A stretch of DNA of 64,000 bases. Source: Kappaphycus alvarezii. Lineage: Eukaryota > Rhodophyta > Florideophyceae > Gigartinales > Solieriaceae. The stretch is taken from assembly GCA_002205965.3 (NCBI GenBank), contig NADL03000458.1, forward strand, positions 744,001 to 808,000, given 5' to 3'. Below the pieces are notes generated by a model that was given only the letters and a program-made list of their open reading frames with translations, had not been told where the DNA came from and ran no database searches. Below, piece after piece: positions 48,312 through 59,400 of the stretch; position 1 is the first letter of the stretch, and the number at the start of each line of letters is the position of its first letter. A program made the position numbers and the translations under genes.

Positions 48312-49554
48312 GTAAAGGGGGTGGTTTACTTTTCCTGATAGAAGCAATAGCGCAGAACAGGCCTACAGTAATTTTAGTACCACTGACATACTGCGAAGGG
48401 TATTCGAAAAGATACACCGCCGCCAAACCGACACAGGTTGGACCCAAGCCACACTCCCCTTCCGTCTGGGTGGCCTCGGCCTTAGCCAGACCCAAGGCGT
48501 TCACATCATCGCTTACACGGCATCCCTCCTCGGCAACTCCGCACTTGTGCAACAGGTTCTCGGCCCCACCCCTCTCCGCCCCGCCCGCCTCCTCGCTTCA
48601 TCCTATGACCCACTTGCAATCGCCCTCGACCTCGCCCTCGACCTCCAAATTGAGAGCCTGATCTCTCGAACGTCCCGAATCGATTCCCCCCACCCACGGC
48701 ACCTCCAAGACGAAATCACAGCATACCTCCACACCGACACCCTACATCGGCTACAACATCTGACACCCGCATCCTCCACCCATCACCGCGCCCGCTTGGC
48801 GGCCGCTGCCTCAACCGCCGCATCCGCTCCATTCTACACGCTACGGCTATCCGGCAACGACCTCTACATCGAAGCCGAGGTCTGGCGCACAATGGTTGAC
48901 GTTCGCCTCGGCAACCCTATACTCGACGGCTCTCGTCTCTGCCTGATGTGCTCCACAACTTCCGCCCAGCACCTCCCCGTACTCGACGCACCCGGTCACC
49001 ACGCCTCCGTCTGTAAGGGCGCAGTAGGTGCGGTGAGGCGGCACAACCGTTTACGAGACACTCTCTACCGCCACCTCACCAACCCTGCCATTGCCCTGTC
49101 TGTCTCACGAGAACGGGGCCTGGCGGCCGACCTCCACAAAAGCCCGGCCGAACAACGGAAACTTGACCTCGTCATCGACGACCCCCTCTTCGCTCCCTCC
49201 CCGCAAGGAATCGACGTCACCATCGTCAGCCCGCACTCTCGCCCCTACCGAGACCTCGCCGATGGCAGAACATCCGCGCTCGAACGAGCCATCCTGAAGA
49301 AGCACAACTACTACGGCCCTCCTTGCCGGTCCGAGGGCATCGAACTGCGCCCCTTGGCGATCGACGTTTATGGCCAGATCGACATCCCCGGCCTCCAGCT
49401 CCTCCAGGACATTGCCAACTGCACTGCCGCTAGGCGGGGAAAGCCTGCTTTCACGGAGTTTCGCGCGCTTCGTACAATGTTGCCAGCATTCGTGCAGCGG
49501 TATACTGCAGTCATGATCAACCAGCGCAAATTCGGCGCGGTTGAACCCCAATAG
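48312..49554 (+). pseudogene. RLE-type retrotransposon 3' half, copy E, intact frame
   Basis: A single uninterrupted plus-strand frame of about 415 codons. It covers the region just after the reverse transcriptase: TLPFRLGGLGLSQTQGVH, then a zinc knuckle (CLMC, with the ligands H and C in PGHHASVC about 20 residues on), RRHNRLRDTLYRH, and the restriction-like endonuclease with RKLDLVIDDP, GIDVTIVSPHSRPYRDLADG, YYGPPCRSEGIELRPLAIDV and YGQIDIPGLQLL, ending at a TAG at 49552-49554. The endonuclease nicks target DNA to prime reverse transcription. The element is 5'-truncated and lacks its RT, so it cannot move on its own, but unlike its neighbours it shows no frameshift and is probably the youngest insertion. 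Copy D is a sibling. Confidence 0.75.
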
Positions 49555-49659
49555 GTCCAGCCGGGCCCGTACGGTCCCCTCGTAATGCATTTTAGTAATA
49601 AAAGGTCACCATTTCCCCCTGACATACCCGTAAAACGGAGGTTCTGTGGAATGTTCGGC

Positions 49660-50219
49660 ATATACTTTCAAGTTGTGGCCTTAGGTGTCGCTCAAAACCC
49701 CTACCAACAAACAACCGGCGTTATTGGGGACGAGTCTCGCCGCGTGACGAGCGAACAGTGTTTGCCGCGCATCAGCTATCGGAACGGCTGCCCGTGCGGC
49801 AATGCCAGTCGCAACCGGGTTGGTGAAATCCCGAGCAGTCGGGTGCCAGCCCCCCAACGTGGAACGTGGAAGGCAATGAAGCGATGCCCAGGACCCCTTG
49901 AACGTATCAAGTCGGCAAAGTGAGTGGCCTTGCCATGACGAGCATGGTTAAGAGGCTTGAGAGGACATCGCGCCAGGGAGGGGAGGCGGGCGGAGGTCAA
50001 AGAATGGATGACCGTTACGTCATAATAGTCTGTGACCCCGTTATCTCCAAGCACCTTGATGTTCAGGCGAACTGCATGGCTGCGTTGCCGAATTTGGATT
50101 TGTGTACTGCGAGTGCTGCGAAATAAGGAGTTCCATGAATATCCACAAAGCGGCGTGTCGTTGAATGAAAAAATGGCCCTGACCCGAAGGTACTGGTCTA
50201 CGGCTCTGCTAGCTACCAA
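49660..50219 (-). repeat. Retroelement endonuclease-tail repeat, copy 2
   Basis: Similar over about 400 bp to 28936-29370. On the minus strand a 147-codon frame reads YDVTVIHSLTSARLPSLARC, then GPGHRFIAFHVPRWGAGTRL and LRLALPHGQPFR. The D-V-T-V strand followed by the FIAFHV phrase fits a restriction-like endonuclease tail. It lies directly after copy E but on the opposite strand, so the two insertions are tail-to-tail. Confidence 0.6.
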
Positions 50220-51072
50220 TCGTGCTACCTCCTCGATAGTGGAGAACGCATCGAAATATCGCCCTTCGAACGTGAAGACAATAACCGGGACTAGCCTGTT
50301 CCTACCGTGGACCCCGGCTTTGAACCCCTAGTATTTTCCTAGCATGATGTTGTTGGCAGCGTCCTACCTCATGAGGGTGTTAAAGGTTCTCATCCTGCGG
50401 TAAGAAGGGGCAGTGAGTGGGTTCCACGTCCGCATGGCAGCGGAGAAGTCTGCAACAAACGCTAGTTGGGGACGTGGAAGGGCTCCGCGTCATGTTTTGA
50501 GCCCAAAGAACTTGGTCAAATCTAGATTGAAAAACATGATCTAGCAAAACAAGCGTTTACTCTTTTGCGCTACGAGAGATTTCTGTTCTCACTGAGCTCA
50601 TCTTTGGACAACCTTCATTCCATTTTGGTATCGCTGGAAACCACCCGCGACGCGATTCACCGACCATCCGTTTGCGAACGCCGCTGCGTCGAGGGTTCGC
50701 GAAGAGAACGGTTTTGGTCTTTCCGAACCGACTTAGTTCCGATTCACCGTTTTTTCGTTGGAACTTGTATTGATTTTTTCGTAATTTTTGCAAGGCCGAA
50801 GCCATCTCGCCGACGGCCACGGCCGCGCCGAGGGCGCCTGGACCGCACACCTTCGCGCGGGTGCAACCGTTCGAGACACCAGACGCTCTCAGACCGCTAG
50901 GGAGGATCGCCTCTTCATAAAACCGAACTCGCGCCGTCTCCTGGTGCGGAGGGAGATCCTATTAATGAGGAACGTTCCACTGTGTTCGAAATGCTGCACA
51001 GTGGGCACGTTTAGTTTGAATAGAGGTGCGCGAGAGCGCTTAATAACCAAGCTCCGGTAGTGCAGCTAACAA

Positions 51073-51758
51073 GTGACCGTCCTTCGCGTGGAGAGGATTC
51101 TCGGGACACCGATCTTCCTACTGAAACGCTCACAGATGAAGACTGACGGCGAACACTGCCAAGCACGAGGTTCCCAAGTCATCAAAACGCACCCTACTAG
51201 GCGGGGGGTGATGGAAGGTTCGGCGAGGGCCGAGGTCCTGGCAGCCGAGAACAAGTGCAATCGCGAACGTCCCGATAGCCAGGCCCGAGAGACCAAAACA
51301 CAAGCAGATGAGGCCAGGAATTTGAAGGAGAGGACTATGCGCTCCACGGATGTCATCGAGTCCCGCCTCCTGAAGGTGATTCCAACATAGCGATACCGTC
51401 CGCCGTAGCCACCAGCGCTCCGAGTAAGGAAGATTATTCCGTGACGGTGACGGATAAGGGCGACCCCTCCCCCCCGTTTGAGCGAGAAGCGGCCCCAGAA
51501 CAGGGTAAGACCGTGAATAATAACTCCAAAGCACCAGCTTCCGACAGGGTTTCGTGGGCTGAGATCGCGAAACGTCCTGGAAAGGCTCAGATGACGGCAG
51601 AAATCAAGGAGAAGACTGGAGTAGGTCAGGCGGCCCTCAAGGCAGCTGGTTTTCAGACGCTCGCTCCACCCCAGAACGCAACGCTCAGGGACCAGACGCC
51701 CATGTACTTTGGGAGAATTAAGAGAGGCCCAATCGGTGCCCACAACAGGTCTCCTTAA
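51073..51758 (+). pseudogene. LINE ORF1-like protein
   Basis: Two frames (51073-51390 and 51441-51758) encode a charged protein. The first part is Lys/Glu/Arg-rich and coiled-coil-like. The second contains RVSWAEIAKRPGKAQ and MYFGRIKRGPIGAHNRSP. The SWAEIA-type stretch followed by an F-x-G-I-x-R-G-P-I-G phrase is what one sees in ORF1 or linker parts of some LINE families. It immediately precedes the endonuclease-RT frame, as ORF1 should. It would bind element RNA. Confidence 0.5.
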
Positions 51759-52325
51759 GTCGGCATCCCCAATTAGGCGGTGTTTAACCAATCATTCATC
51801 AGTACTGCGGCGATTTAGATCCTCCGCCTCGAGGAAATCACCGCCTGTCTCGTGGTCGCCATGAAGCTTCTTGGCTTCCACTAACTCCCGAAGCTCAACC
51901 CAGCCAGGCTGCCCCCCCCAGGGAGTTACACGGACTCTGAATGGATCCATCTTCATTATTTATACCGTTTTTGGAGCAAAGCTGCCGTCCAGAGAACCCA
52001 GCCCGTGTCCAAGGCCTGGTACGATGGAAAAGTAAAAGCACTACTGGCGGGTAATCCCACGCTTGCAAAAGCTCTCAGGTCCATACGCCAGACTGCACAA
52101 GAAAAACTACAAAGGAGTTCTCTAACTTTGGCCTGAAGCAGGAAACTCTCGATAAGACCAAGGTTGCACCCCCAACTGCACCTTCGAGCGACGAGTCGTC
52201 CGATACTGCGCCAAGCGCCGACGCTCCGACTGAGGCTAGCGCCTTGGTAATCCACCCCGTACTGTTCACACCATCGGAATAGCAGACCCGGAAGAGCTCC
52301 CCGGGTAAGCCAGTGCGGGCTCCCG

Positions 52326-52960
52326 ATGAGAATCACAACTTGGAATATGTGGGGCTGGATCCAGTCTAAGATTCCCTAGGATGTCAAGCGAGCACCAGCA
52401 GCAGATGAAATACTCCTTACTGAGGTCTGGTATGAATGAAAAAACCCGGAGGCGCTCCGCGACTTCCGGAAGTTCTGTGTTGAAACCCCCGACACCTGGG
52501 AGACACAGTCGAGGATGCACCATAACCTTTCTAATACCCCCTAACTCCTGCACGACTTCTCGGGAATGTCGAAACACCAGCCTTTCATATCCTTGCCCTC
52601 TCCCTGTTTCCAACACCCAAGATCGGTGTATATCTTGGACCGAATCCCTTACTCAACAAGTTGCAGAGCTTCTTGTTCCACATTCTGAGCCTGGAACAAC
52701 GTCTGACGGCCGTATTTGGGGGACTGAACAACAGGCATAAAAATTAGGACTACTCCGTGAACAAGTCTGGCCTCGATTTTTCTCGAGCACTCCCCTCGCT
52801 ATGGCTTCTCCATCCGGACACAGGCGTCTCCTACCTTCTCGTCCCAACAAGGTATGAGAACAGTTGATCTGCTCCTCCCACGGAACTTGAAAGCAAAGTC
52901 CTTCACGACGTCGGAAAGCAACGGGCTCTCGGACCATGCGCCGATCCACACAGAGATACT
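52326..52960 (+). pseudogene. LINE apurinic-type endonuclease domain
   Basis: The ATG at 52326 starts MRITTWNMWGWIQSK, the Asn-bearing N-terminal motif of APE endonucleases. It is followed, after a TAG at 52377, by ADEILLTEVWYE, the catalytic-Glu strand. The domain ends at about 52860-52960 with MRTVDLLL, then NGLSDHAPIHTEI, the SDHxP catalytic-His motif. The middle is scattered over frames. The conserved N, E, D and H positions can all be located, so the fold is recognisable although the reading frame is broken. Confidence 0.7.
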
Positions 52961-53463
52961 ACCGTCCTCTCCCGCCTCGCTGGATTATGTTCCAAAATAT
53001 CCTCTGGAGAATAGTACTTGCCGCCAAAGGGTATATGCCAAATACTGGATACAGATAAATCTTTCCGTGGATCAGTTTAGAAGGCCTAACACCTTGGAGG
53101 AGTTTTCAGGAGCCACGCGGCCCCTGGCGGAAGCAACTCTCTGGCCTTGGACCGGCTTCTGTAGAACCCGTCCAGCGAGCTTCCGCCCGGGCTGGTCAAC
53201 CGCGCTGAACCGCAAGTACAGGACACGCTAGAAACTGCAGCTTTTTCGACCCGTGGGATCGCTGACAGGACCGCTTGTTGGACCGTGAAAGCAAGAAAGA
53301 GCCACGCCAGAACCGTCAACGCCTCTGGCGGAGCCTACAAACTGACCTAGGCATGAACCACCCCCTTGTTAAAGCAAGCCGTTAAAAGTCTCTTCTCGCT
53401 CTCTGAACGAGCGAATGGTTTCAAAAGCGGGACCAGCGAAGACGAATTCATGGAGTTCCTGGA

Positions 53464-54513
53464 ATGCAACTGGCTGTCGACCCGCGATGCGGATCAACCC
53501 TGAGCCATTTACTCTACATTAAGAGCGCAATTGTCATCTACAGACTGCGATGGATAGCGAAAAACAACGATGAGGCCCCGGAGCCGGATAAAATTCATTT
53601 AGAAATGCTGCAGTTGGACCTAGCGCTCTTTTATAAGCTATTTAGGCCCTATGAGCGTCAATGGGACAAGTTGGTTCCGTCCCGCCCCTGCTCCGGTCGG
53701 TCAATTTGATCCCAGTCCCCAAGAGGGAGGATTCATGTAAACCTACGGATTAACACCCAATAGTACTGCTCTCTGTCTTCCACAGGCTTATTTTGGAGGC
53801 TTATTTTGGCAGCTCTGAGCCGGGAAATCGATGCCCGCCACACACTGCACCCGAACCAGTTCGGGTTCGTCCAGGGATCTAGCACGGTGAAACCAATCGC
53901 AAGACTGGGCACCTGTCTTCGATGAACAACGGGATCCACAGCGGTAGACTTCAGGCAGGCATATGACCGGCTCTTACGCCTGAAGCTATTGGCATTGCTC
54001 TGCGTTCGACTCGCGAAGACCCTGATGCCGCAGATTGCCAGACTTTTGGTCTAGATGCTCTTACTTGGGCCAAACCAGAGCCGTTCGTACCGGGCGACGT
54101 CGGGAGTCCCCAAGAGGAACCCACCTAGCCCGCTACTCTTCGGAATCTTCATGGAACCCTTCTTGGAATCGACTAAGTACTCGGCGAAAGGAGAGAAAAT
54201 CTGCGTTGCGGATGAAGAAATCGTCCCGTACGTCACCCCCCCGGTTCTTCAGCGCATAATTCTCAGGGCCAGCGCATGGGCTCGCTCCGCTGGCATAGAG
54301 CGGAACCATGGGAAGTTGGCGGTGGTCACCTCCGCCATCGACTCATACGATATCGACTGCGATGCCGTTCGCTGCCTTTTAAAGTCAAAGTACCTGGGGG
54401 TCACCATCACCCCGGGCGGAACCTCCGACCGAGGCCTTTTACCTCGCCTTGCTAAGGCGGGCAGCATGCTGTTTCTTCTGTCCTGCGCCACAAAACGGTG
54501 GAACTTGGAATAA
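53464..54513 (+). pseudogene. LINE reverse transcriptase
   Basis: 53464-53709 contains EAPEPDKIHLEMLQLD, the RT-0/1 region (a P-G-x-D-x-I motif variant). About 53943-54055 in another frame reads VDFRQAYDRLLRLKLLALL, the A motif with its catalytic Asp. 54055-54513 has SGVPKRNPPSPLLFGIFMEP, the B motif, then ICVADEEIVPY where a YADD-type motif is expected, so the second catalytic Asp is replaced by Glu. RNHGKLAVV and KSKYLGVTITPGG are the D and E regions. Copy is inactive on these grounds as well as by frameshifts. Confidence 0.7.
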
Positions 54514-54959
54514 AGCATTAGAAGAGAGCTCTTCAAACCTTTTGTGGCATCTCAAACGGAATATGACCTTCACCTCCAACCCAGCACCACTGCGACCCTA
54601 CTCTAGGCCACCAAGTTCCTGCGAGCGGGAGTCTTTTGGATACTCCGCACAACCGCCGCAAAACGGGACCTCGCGAGAGGACTCCTGATGGCCGGAATTA
54701 CTCCTCCTTTGCAAAGGGGAGACCTTCTCGGCGTTAGGCATCTGGCCAAGTTCCAAGCTCAGGCCTTTAGATGAGACGCATCCATTAGAGACCACAGGAA
54801 TTTGGCTGCACTTCGCTTGGCTCCTGTCATACTTCACTTCGTTCGAATGATAAAAGACCCGCACGGGAACGCATCGAGCCTTGTTAGGTCTGCATAGGAG
54901 AAGATCTGGGCGAGAATCTACAACAAGGCCAACATTGGCCACGTGCGTAGGATCTCCTC

Positions 54960-55870
54960 TCACGACAAGGGCCCCTCGTGTTTACGAGACCCATTATCCA
55001 ACTCCGCCAAACGCATGCGGCTCTCTAGTACTTAAACAGGCTTCAAACCCACGCGGCGCCTAGATACTTCCTCCCCGCTCTGAAGATTCAATACGAAAAA
55101 GATGCGCCACAGCGCTCGGCTCTACAAGACCTCCTAAATCGAGCATCTTCTGCTCGTATGCATCGGAATTATGTCCAAATCTTCCGTTCGGCTGCACCTT
55201 GATGCCCATGTTGCATACCATAGTGGAACGTGGCGGAGGTCACACCGCCACGCCACGGCGACACCGATCATAAAGGGGACTAAGAGCTTTCCTCCGGCAC
55301 TCAATACATCGCGGAGGGCGCAGTATGGTTCTCCGCTTACCGCCCTACGGAATCCCCTCTCCGTAACGAGGATCTACGGAACGTTCCCCCGCACCTCGAT
55401 CTCCCCTCACCCGCCACCGAAGTCAATGAATCCTCACAGCTCGGCAACTTCAATCATAGGGGATGGACCACGAGCTTGTTTCCGGCACTCACCCCTCTGA
55501 GGAGGGCGCCGACGGGTACTTCGCTTACCACCCTACGACATTGCAGCACAAGTTGTCTACCCCGATCGCGGATAAGGGGTGATGCACGGCCGAGAACATA
55601 TGCACGGACGAGCAGAGACACACGTCACCAAGGGACCTCGCAGGATAGATCGGAACCTCACCATAAGGGCACGGACACCCAGCTTTTATGCATTTGCTGC
55701 CGGCCATAGTTGATGGAGAACAGGAGACTTGGGAATTCTTTCGAAATTTGAAACTTGGCCCAATAAATTGGCCGCCAAGGGCCCTACTGTAAGGGCCCCA
55801 AAAGGGGAAAAAAGCCAGCCACTTACAGTACCTCGGTACTGTCAGCACCCATAAGGGTACTGTCAACTCT
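54960..55870 (+). other. Degenerate region with imperfect tandem repeat
   Basis: Two related segments about 220 bp apart (around 55270-55375 and 55450-55550) read ELSSGTQYIAEGAVWFSAYR and ELVSGTHPSEEGADGYFAYH in plus-strand frames. They look like duplicated coding sequence of unknown family. The region lies between the LINE RT and the beta-rich block, and frames change repeatedly. Confidence 0.4.
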
Positions 55871-56426
55871 TTGGGATTCACGCAATCAATCAAGATACCT
55901 TACTGGGAAGCAATAGGGGAGCTACGGGACGCCTACTGCTGATTCGAGGACGCGGAAGTCTTCCTGCCACGGCCAGATTCCAGCTTGCGGGCCCCCATGG
56001 ACATTCCGACGACCCCATTACCACCTCCGTAGAAGTTCGGGGCCCTATCGGAGGAACGTAATGGCCAGGGATCAACGTTATCTCATGGAGAGGGACATTC
56101 TCCGGTAGCACTCGTTGGGACAACGCATACGGCCACCAAAAATTTTGCGATACGGTAATGGACATTCGTAGCTCCTTGCTCCTCGAATCGAATAGGACGA
56201 AGGTATTGTGCACCCCCTCTTGATTCGGGAGGCGTACAACTCTCCCTCCTCGAGAACGGCACCATCATCACCGGCACACCCATCCACCCAGACGAAGGCT
56301 AGCACCACGTTCAGTCTGCCATCCTTCGAAGGACGGCACTCCGCAATTTCGTTCGGCTCCATCTCGGTAACCTCCTCCGGCACACTAAGCCTCTCCCTCT
56401 CCCAACCTGTACTGCGGTATTTCTGA
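55870..56426 (+). pseudogene. Unidentified beta-rich coding block
   Basis: Plus-strand frames join into a Ser/Thr/Gly-rich sequence with alternating hydrophobic residues: RGSLPATARFQLAG, TTSVEVRGPIGGT, VQLSLLENGTIITGTPIHPD and FGSISVTSSGTLSLSLSQPV, ending LRYF-stop at 56424-56426. The alternation suggests beta strands, as in jelly-roll or immunoglobulin-like folds. Not recognised. It could be an extra domain of the preceding LINE, a host gene's 3' end, or a captured viral structural gene; the sequence alone does not decide. The sharp compositional drop into AT-rich DNA right after its stop marks an insertion or isochore boundary. Confidence 0.35.
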
Positions 56427-56429
56427 CGG

Positions 56430-59400
56430 AAAGATTTTTGGTTGATAGATCTGATTAATTTCTTAATACAATTTTTAGGACAGAGTGGCAATATTTTTTC
56501 TCAAAAACAGTTTAGAAGTACTTCTAGAATGTACGTAAATACATGCTTATTTGACTCTAAAATAATCTGAGATGAATTGTATTGAAAATCATAGATGAGT
56601 TTTGCCCGAAAAAAGCAAATGGAGTAATGTTGTCAGTAGAAAAAGTTTGAAGGGGTCACTTGGTAAATGTTACTACGAAATAAATCCAGGAACTGTAACT
56701 ATTATTTTATGGTGTACACATAACGGCTGTATTGAAGTATTTGAAAATAAGACAAATAAAGTCCAAATGGTATGTAATTTCCTTCCTTTTGAAATGATTA
56801 TTTCAACAATTTCTAGCTTTTATTTTCTTTTAGGGAGAAATTAGTTATTGCGGTAATTCAAAATTCTTCCGAGATTGGAAAACAGAAAATTTCAAGAAAA
56901 GTAATGCTGTTTCCATTTTATATTCAGTCCGGTTTGTATTCGTAGCAACTATTATTGATCTAATTTAACTACTGGTAGAATTTATACTGATTTTATATAT
57001 TCTTACTGTTATTTGAAATAAATCTACGGTTTGATATGCAAATAACAGCCTCTCATGATTCCAGGAGATATATTTTGATGTCACGTTTACATCACAAACA
57101 TTTCTGTAAATAGTAACAGAAATATGGGAGAGAGAGCTGTATGCATAATCGTAACAAGGGAAAGAGCATATTATACATTTGAAGCCTAGAACCAGATGTG
57201 AAGAATAAAATTAGACGTAGAGTAGAGCACATAGTACATTATCTTGAAACGAAATAAAACGCTAAATATGGGACATATCCTCTTCATTTTACAATTTAAC
57301 GTTTTTTGCAGCACTAATATTTGAGCGAGTAGAGAAAATGATTGCGTACCATGGTTATATTACTAGTAAATTCAAAAAAATCAAAAACAACAGATAAGAA
57401 ATAGACTAAATAAAATTATGAAAAAATGCACCAGCTCATTATGATTTTCGTAAGTTTTAACAAATTTTACATTTATCGCAAGGCATTGCATGAAAATTTC
57501 TGGAAAAGAATGAAAATTAATATGTATTGATTCTAAACTCTCCTTGGAAATGAATATTAATGTTGTACTTCTGTCAGTGATATTTGAAAATTTCCAAGGA
57601 GGAATTTTTATGGAAAGTGTTGTAAGATTTATTACTGTATAGATTATAATATTTTTATGTGAAAATCACCTTCGTTTAGTTCCTTGGAGACCAGAAGAAG
57701 TTGATTACCGGGGTGCTGTATTTTCGAATAAAAGGGGGGGTTATTTTGAAATTTGATAGAATAATTGTTGATTGCAATTTTTTGGTTATGTAGGAGTTAT
57801 ATGAAGAAGAGATACCTGCTTTTAATAATTTTTTATCCTCAGAAATAGAATTTTCTGAGTTTTTGCTAATAAATCTCAGTATATGTTTTCGCCGGTTAGA
57901 GTAAAGACGATTATAGTGAACGATTAGATATTTATTTATCAATGTATTTCCTATCTTCAAGTGTTGATTAGAGTCTTGATGTCTTTTTGAGCTAAATAAA
58001 TGGATTATATATTGTTAAGCCAAGATTTCAAGGTGCCTTATATAGCTAAAATATCACTTTAAAGACCTACTTGAAAACATAGGAGGGGTGTGATTTTGCC
58101 GATGCCAAATCATCCTTCTATCTACTAACTTTGTTTTACTATAATTGGATATAATAATTCTTGGCATTCTTTGTTCCTCAGAAGTAGCTAGAATCGGGAT
58201 AAAATAGGTTCCTCCCGCTAGGAATCTCATCATCCAATTATAAAGCGTATTTTCTCTTTCGGGTCCTTTAATTAGCTCTGAGAAGAAATTTGATAGAAAG
58301 GGGGGAATTGAACTGTACTCAAAAATTTTCATTCATATAGATTATAAACTATTCGCAGTAGAATTTCAAATTAAAATATATAAGAAGTATGACAAGAACC
58401 GAATAGTACGGTACGTGAACCATTCCTAAAGTTTCATTTTAGCCATTTCCCATAAGTTTTCCCTATACCATTCTAACATTAAAGATAATATGAGCCATAT
58501 GTTCAATCAGTACTCATTTTACGTGTATTTATTGAAACTGTCATCAAAATTTACAGTTGAACTTTCAGCTGTGCTAAGAGAGCTAATCATTCATTCAATC
58601 ACTTATTATTAGTCTGCTCTTATTTCTTGGTACTTCAACTATGATTACAATTATTTTCTTGTTTTTAGAACTAAAGGATGTTAGAGATAACTCAGGCTTG
58701 GTTTTTCTCTATTATGGAATAATTCTTTTCGAAATTAGTAAAGCGAATTTTGCGCCAATAAGCAATTATGCTGGAAAAGCTTCGATCATAGAGAAAAAGC
58801 TTATTTTGAATCAACCGCAAAGGAGTTGAAATTGTACATGTATATCTATTGAAACGAAAAGGCACTTGAATCATACAAAAAATAATTGGACACTAGCTTA
58901 CTCCACCTCGTGTTTCCAAAGTTTTGCTTTTGGTGCTCAAATTTGTGTTATTTGAAAATCAGGTTTAAATATAAATTAATACGTTATTATTCAATCTTGT
59001 GCTCGAAAAATCACGTCCGTAGACTTTCCGTGCTACAGGATTGGCTAAAGATAAATTTTAAATGCATTGTAAAGTGTCTTCAGAGGAATTGGTGATACAT
59101 AGCTGGATTTTCTACTTCATTACCTTTAATTAACTTATACTACAGTATACAGCCACCCCTATGGAGGAATTAACCTCCAACGCGGTTTATCTGCTAGCCG
59201 GCCTCCAATCGATATTCTAGTGTAGATTTTCGATCGTGTTGGATTTATTCATCATAAATTTTACATCGCCTTGTCAGCCACTCTACGGGGTCTTGGACGA
59301 TATCTACTTCCAGTAAATGAACGTCCTATTCCACTTTAAACTGGAGGACTATTTATTTCACACAAAGAGATTTCATCTGAATTTTAAAACGAATGGAAAA

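Larger units (their letters stand above)
50560..54960 (+). mobile_element. APE-type LINE retrotransposon, decayed
   Basis: Plus-strand blocks give the order ORF1, apurinic-type endonuclease, reverse transcriptase. All parts are frameshifted and the RT catalytic motif is altered. The 5' limit is uncertain (GC content rises near 50560); the 3' limit is either about 54960 or as far as 56426 if the beta-rich block belongs to it. The endonuclease type sets it apart from the RLE elements elsewhere in the window. Confidence 0.65.

Noticed and set aside
48112-48552. 146-codon minus-strand frame
   Set aside because: Its longest part is antisense to the start of intact copy E, and no motif is visible.
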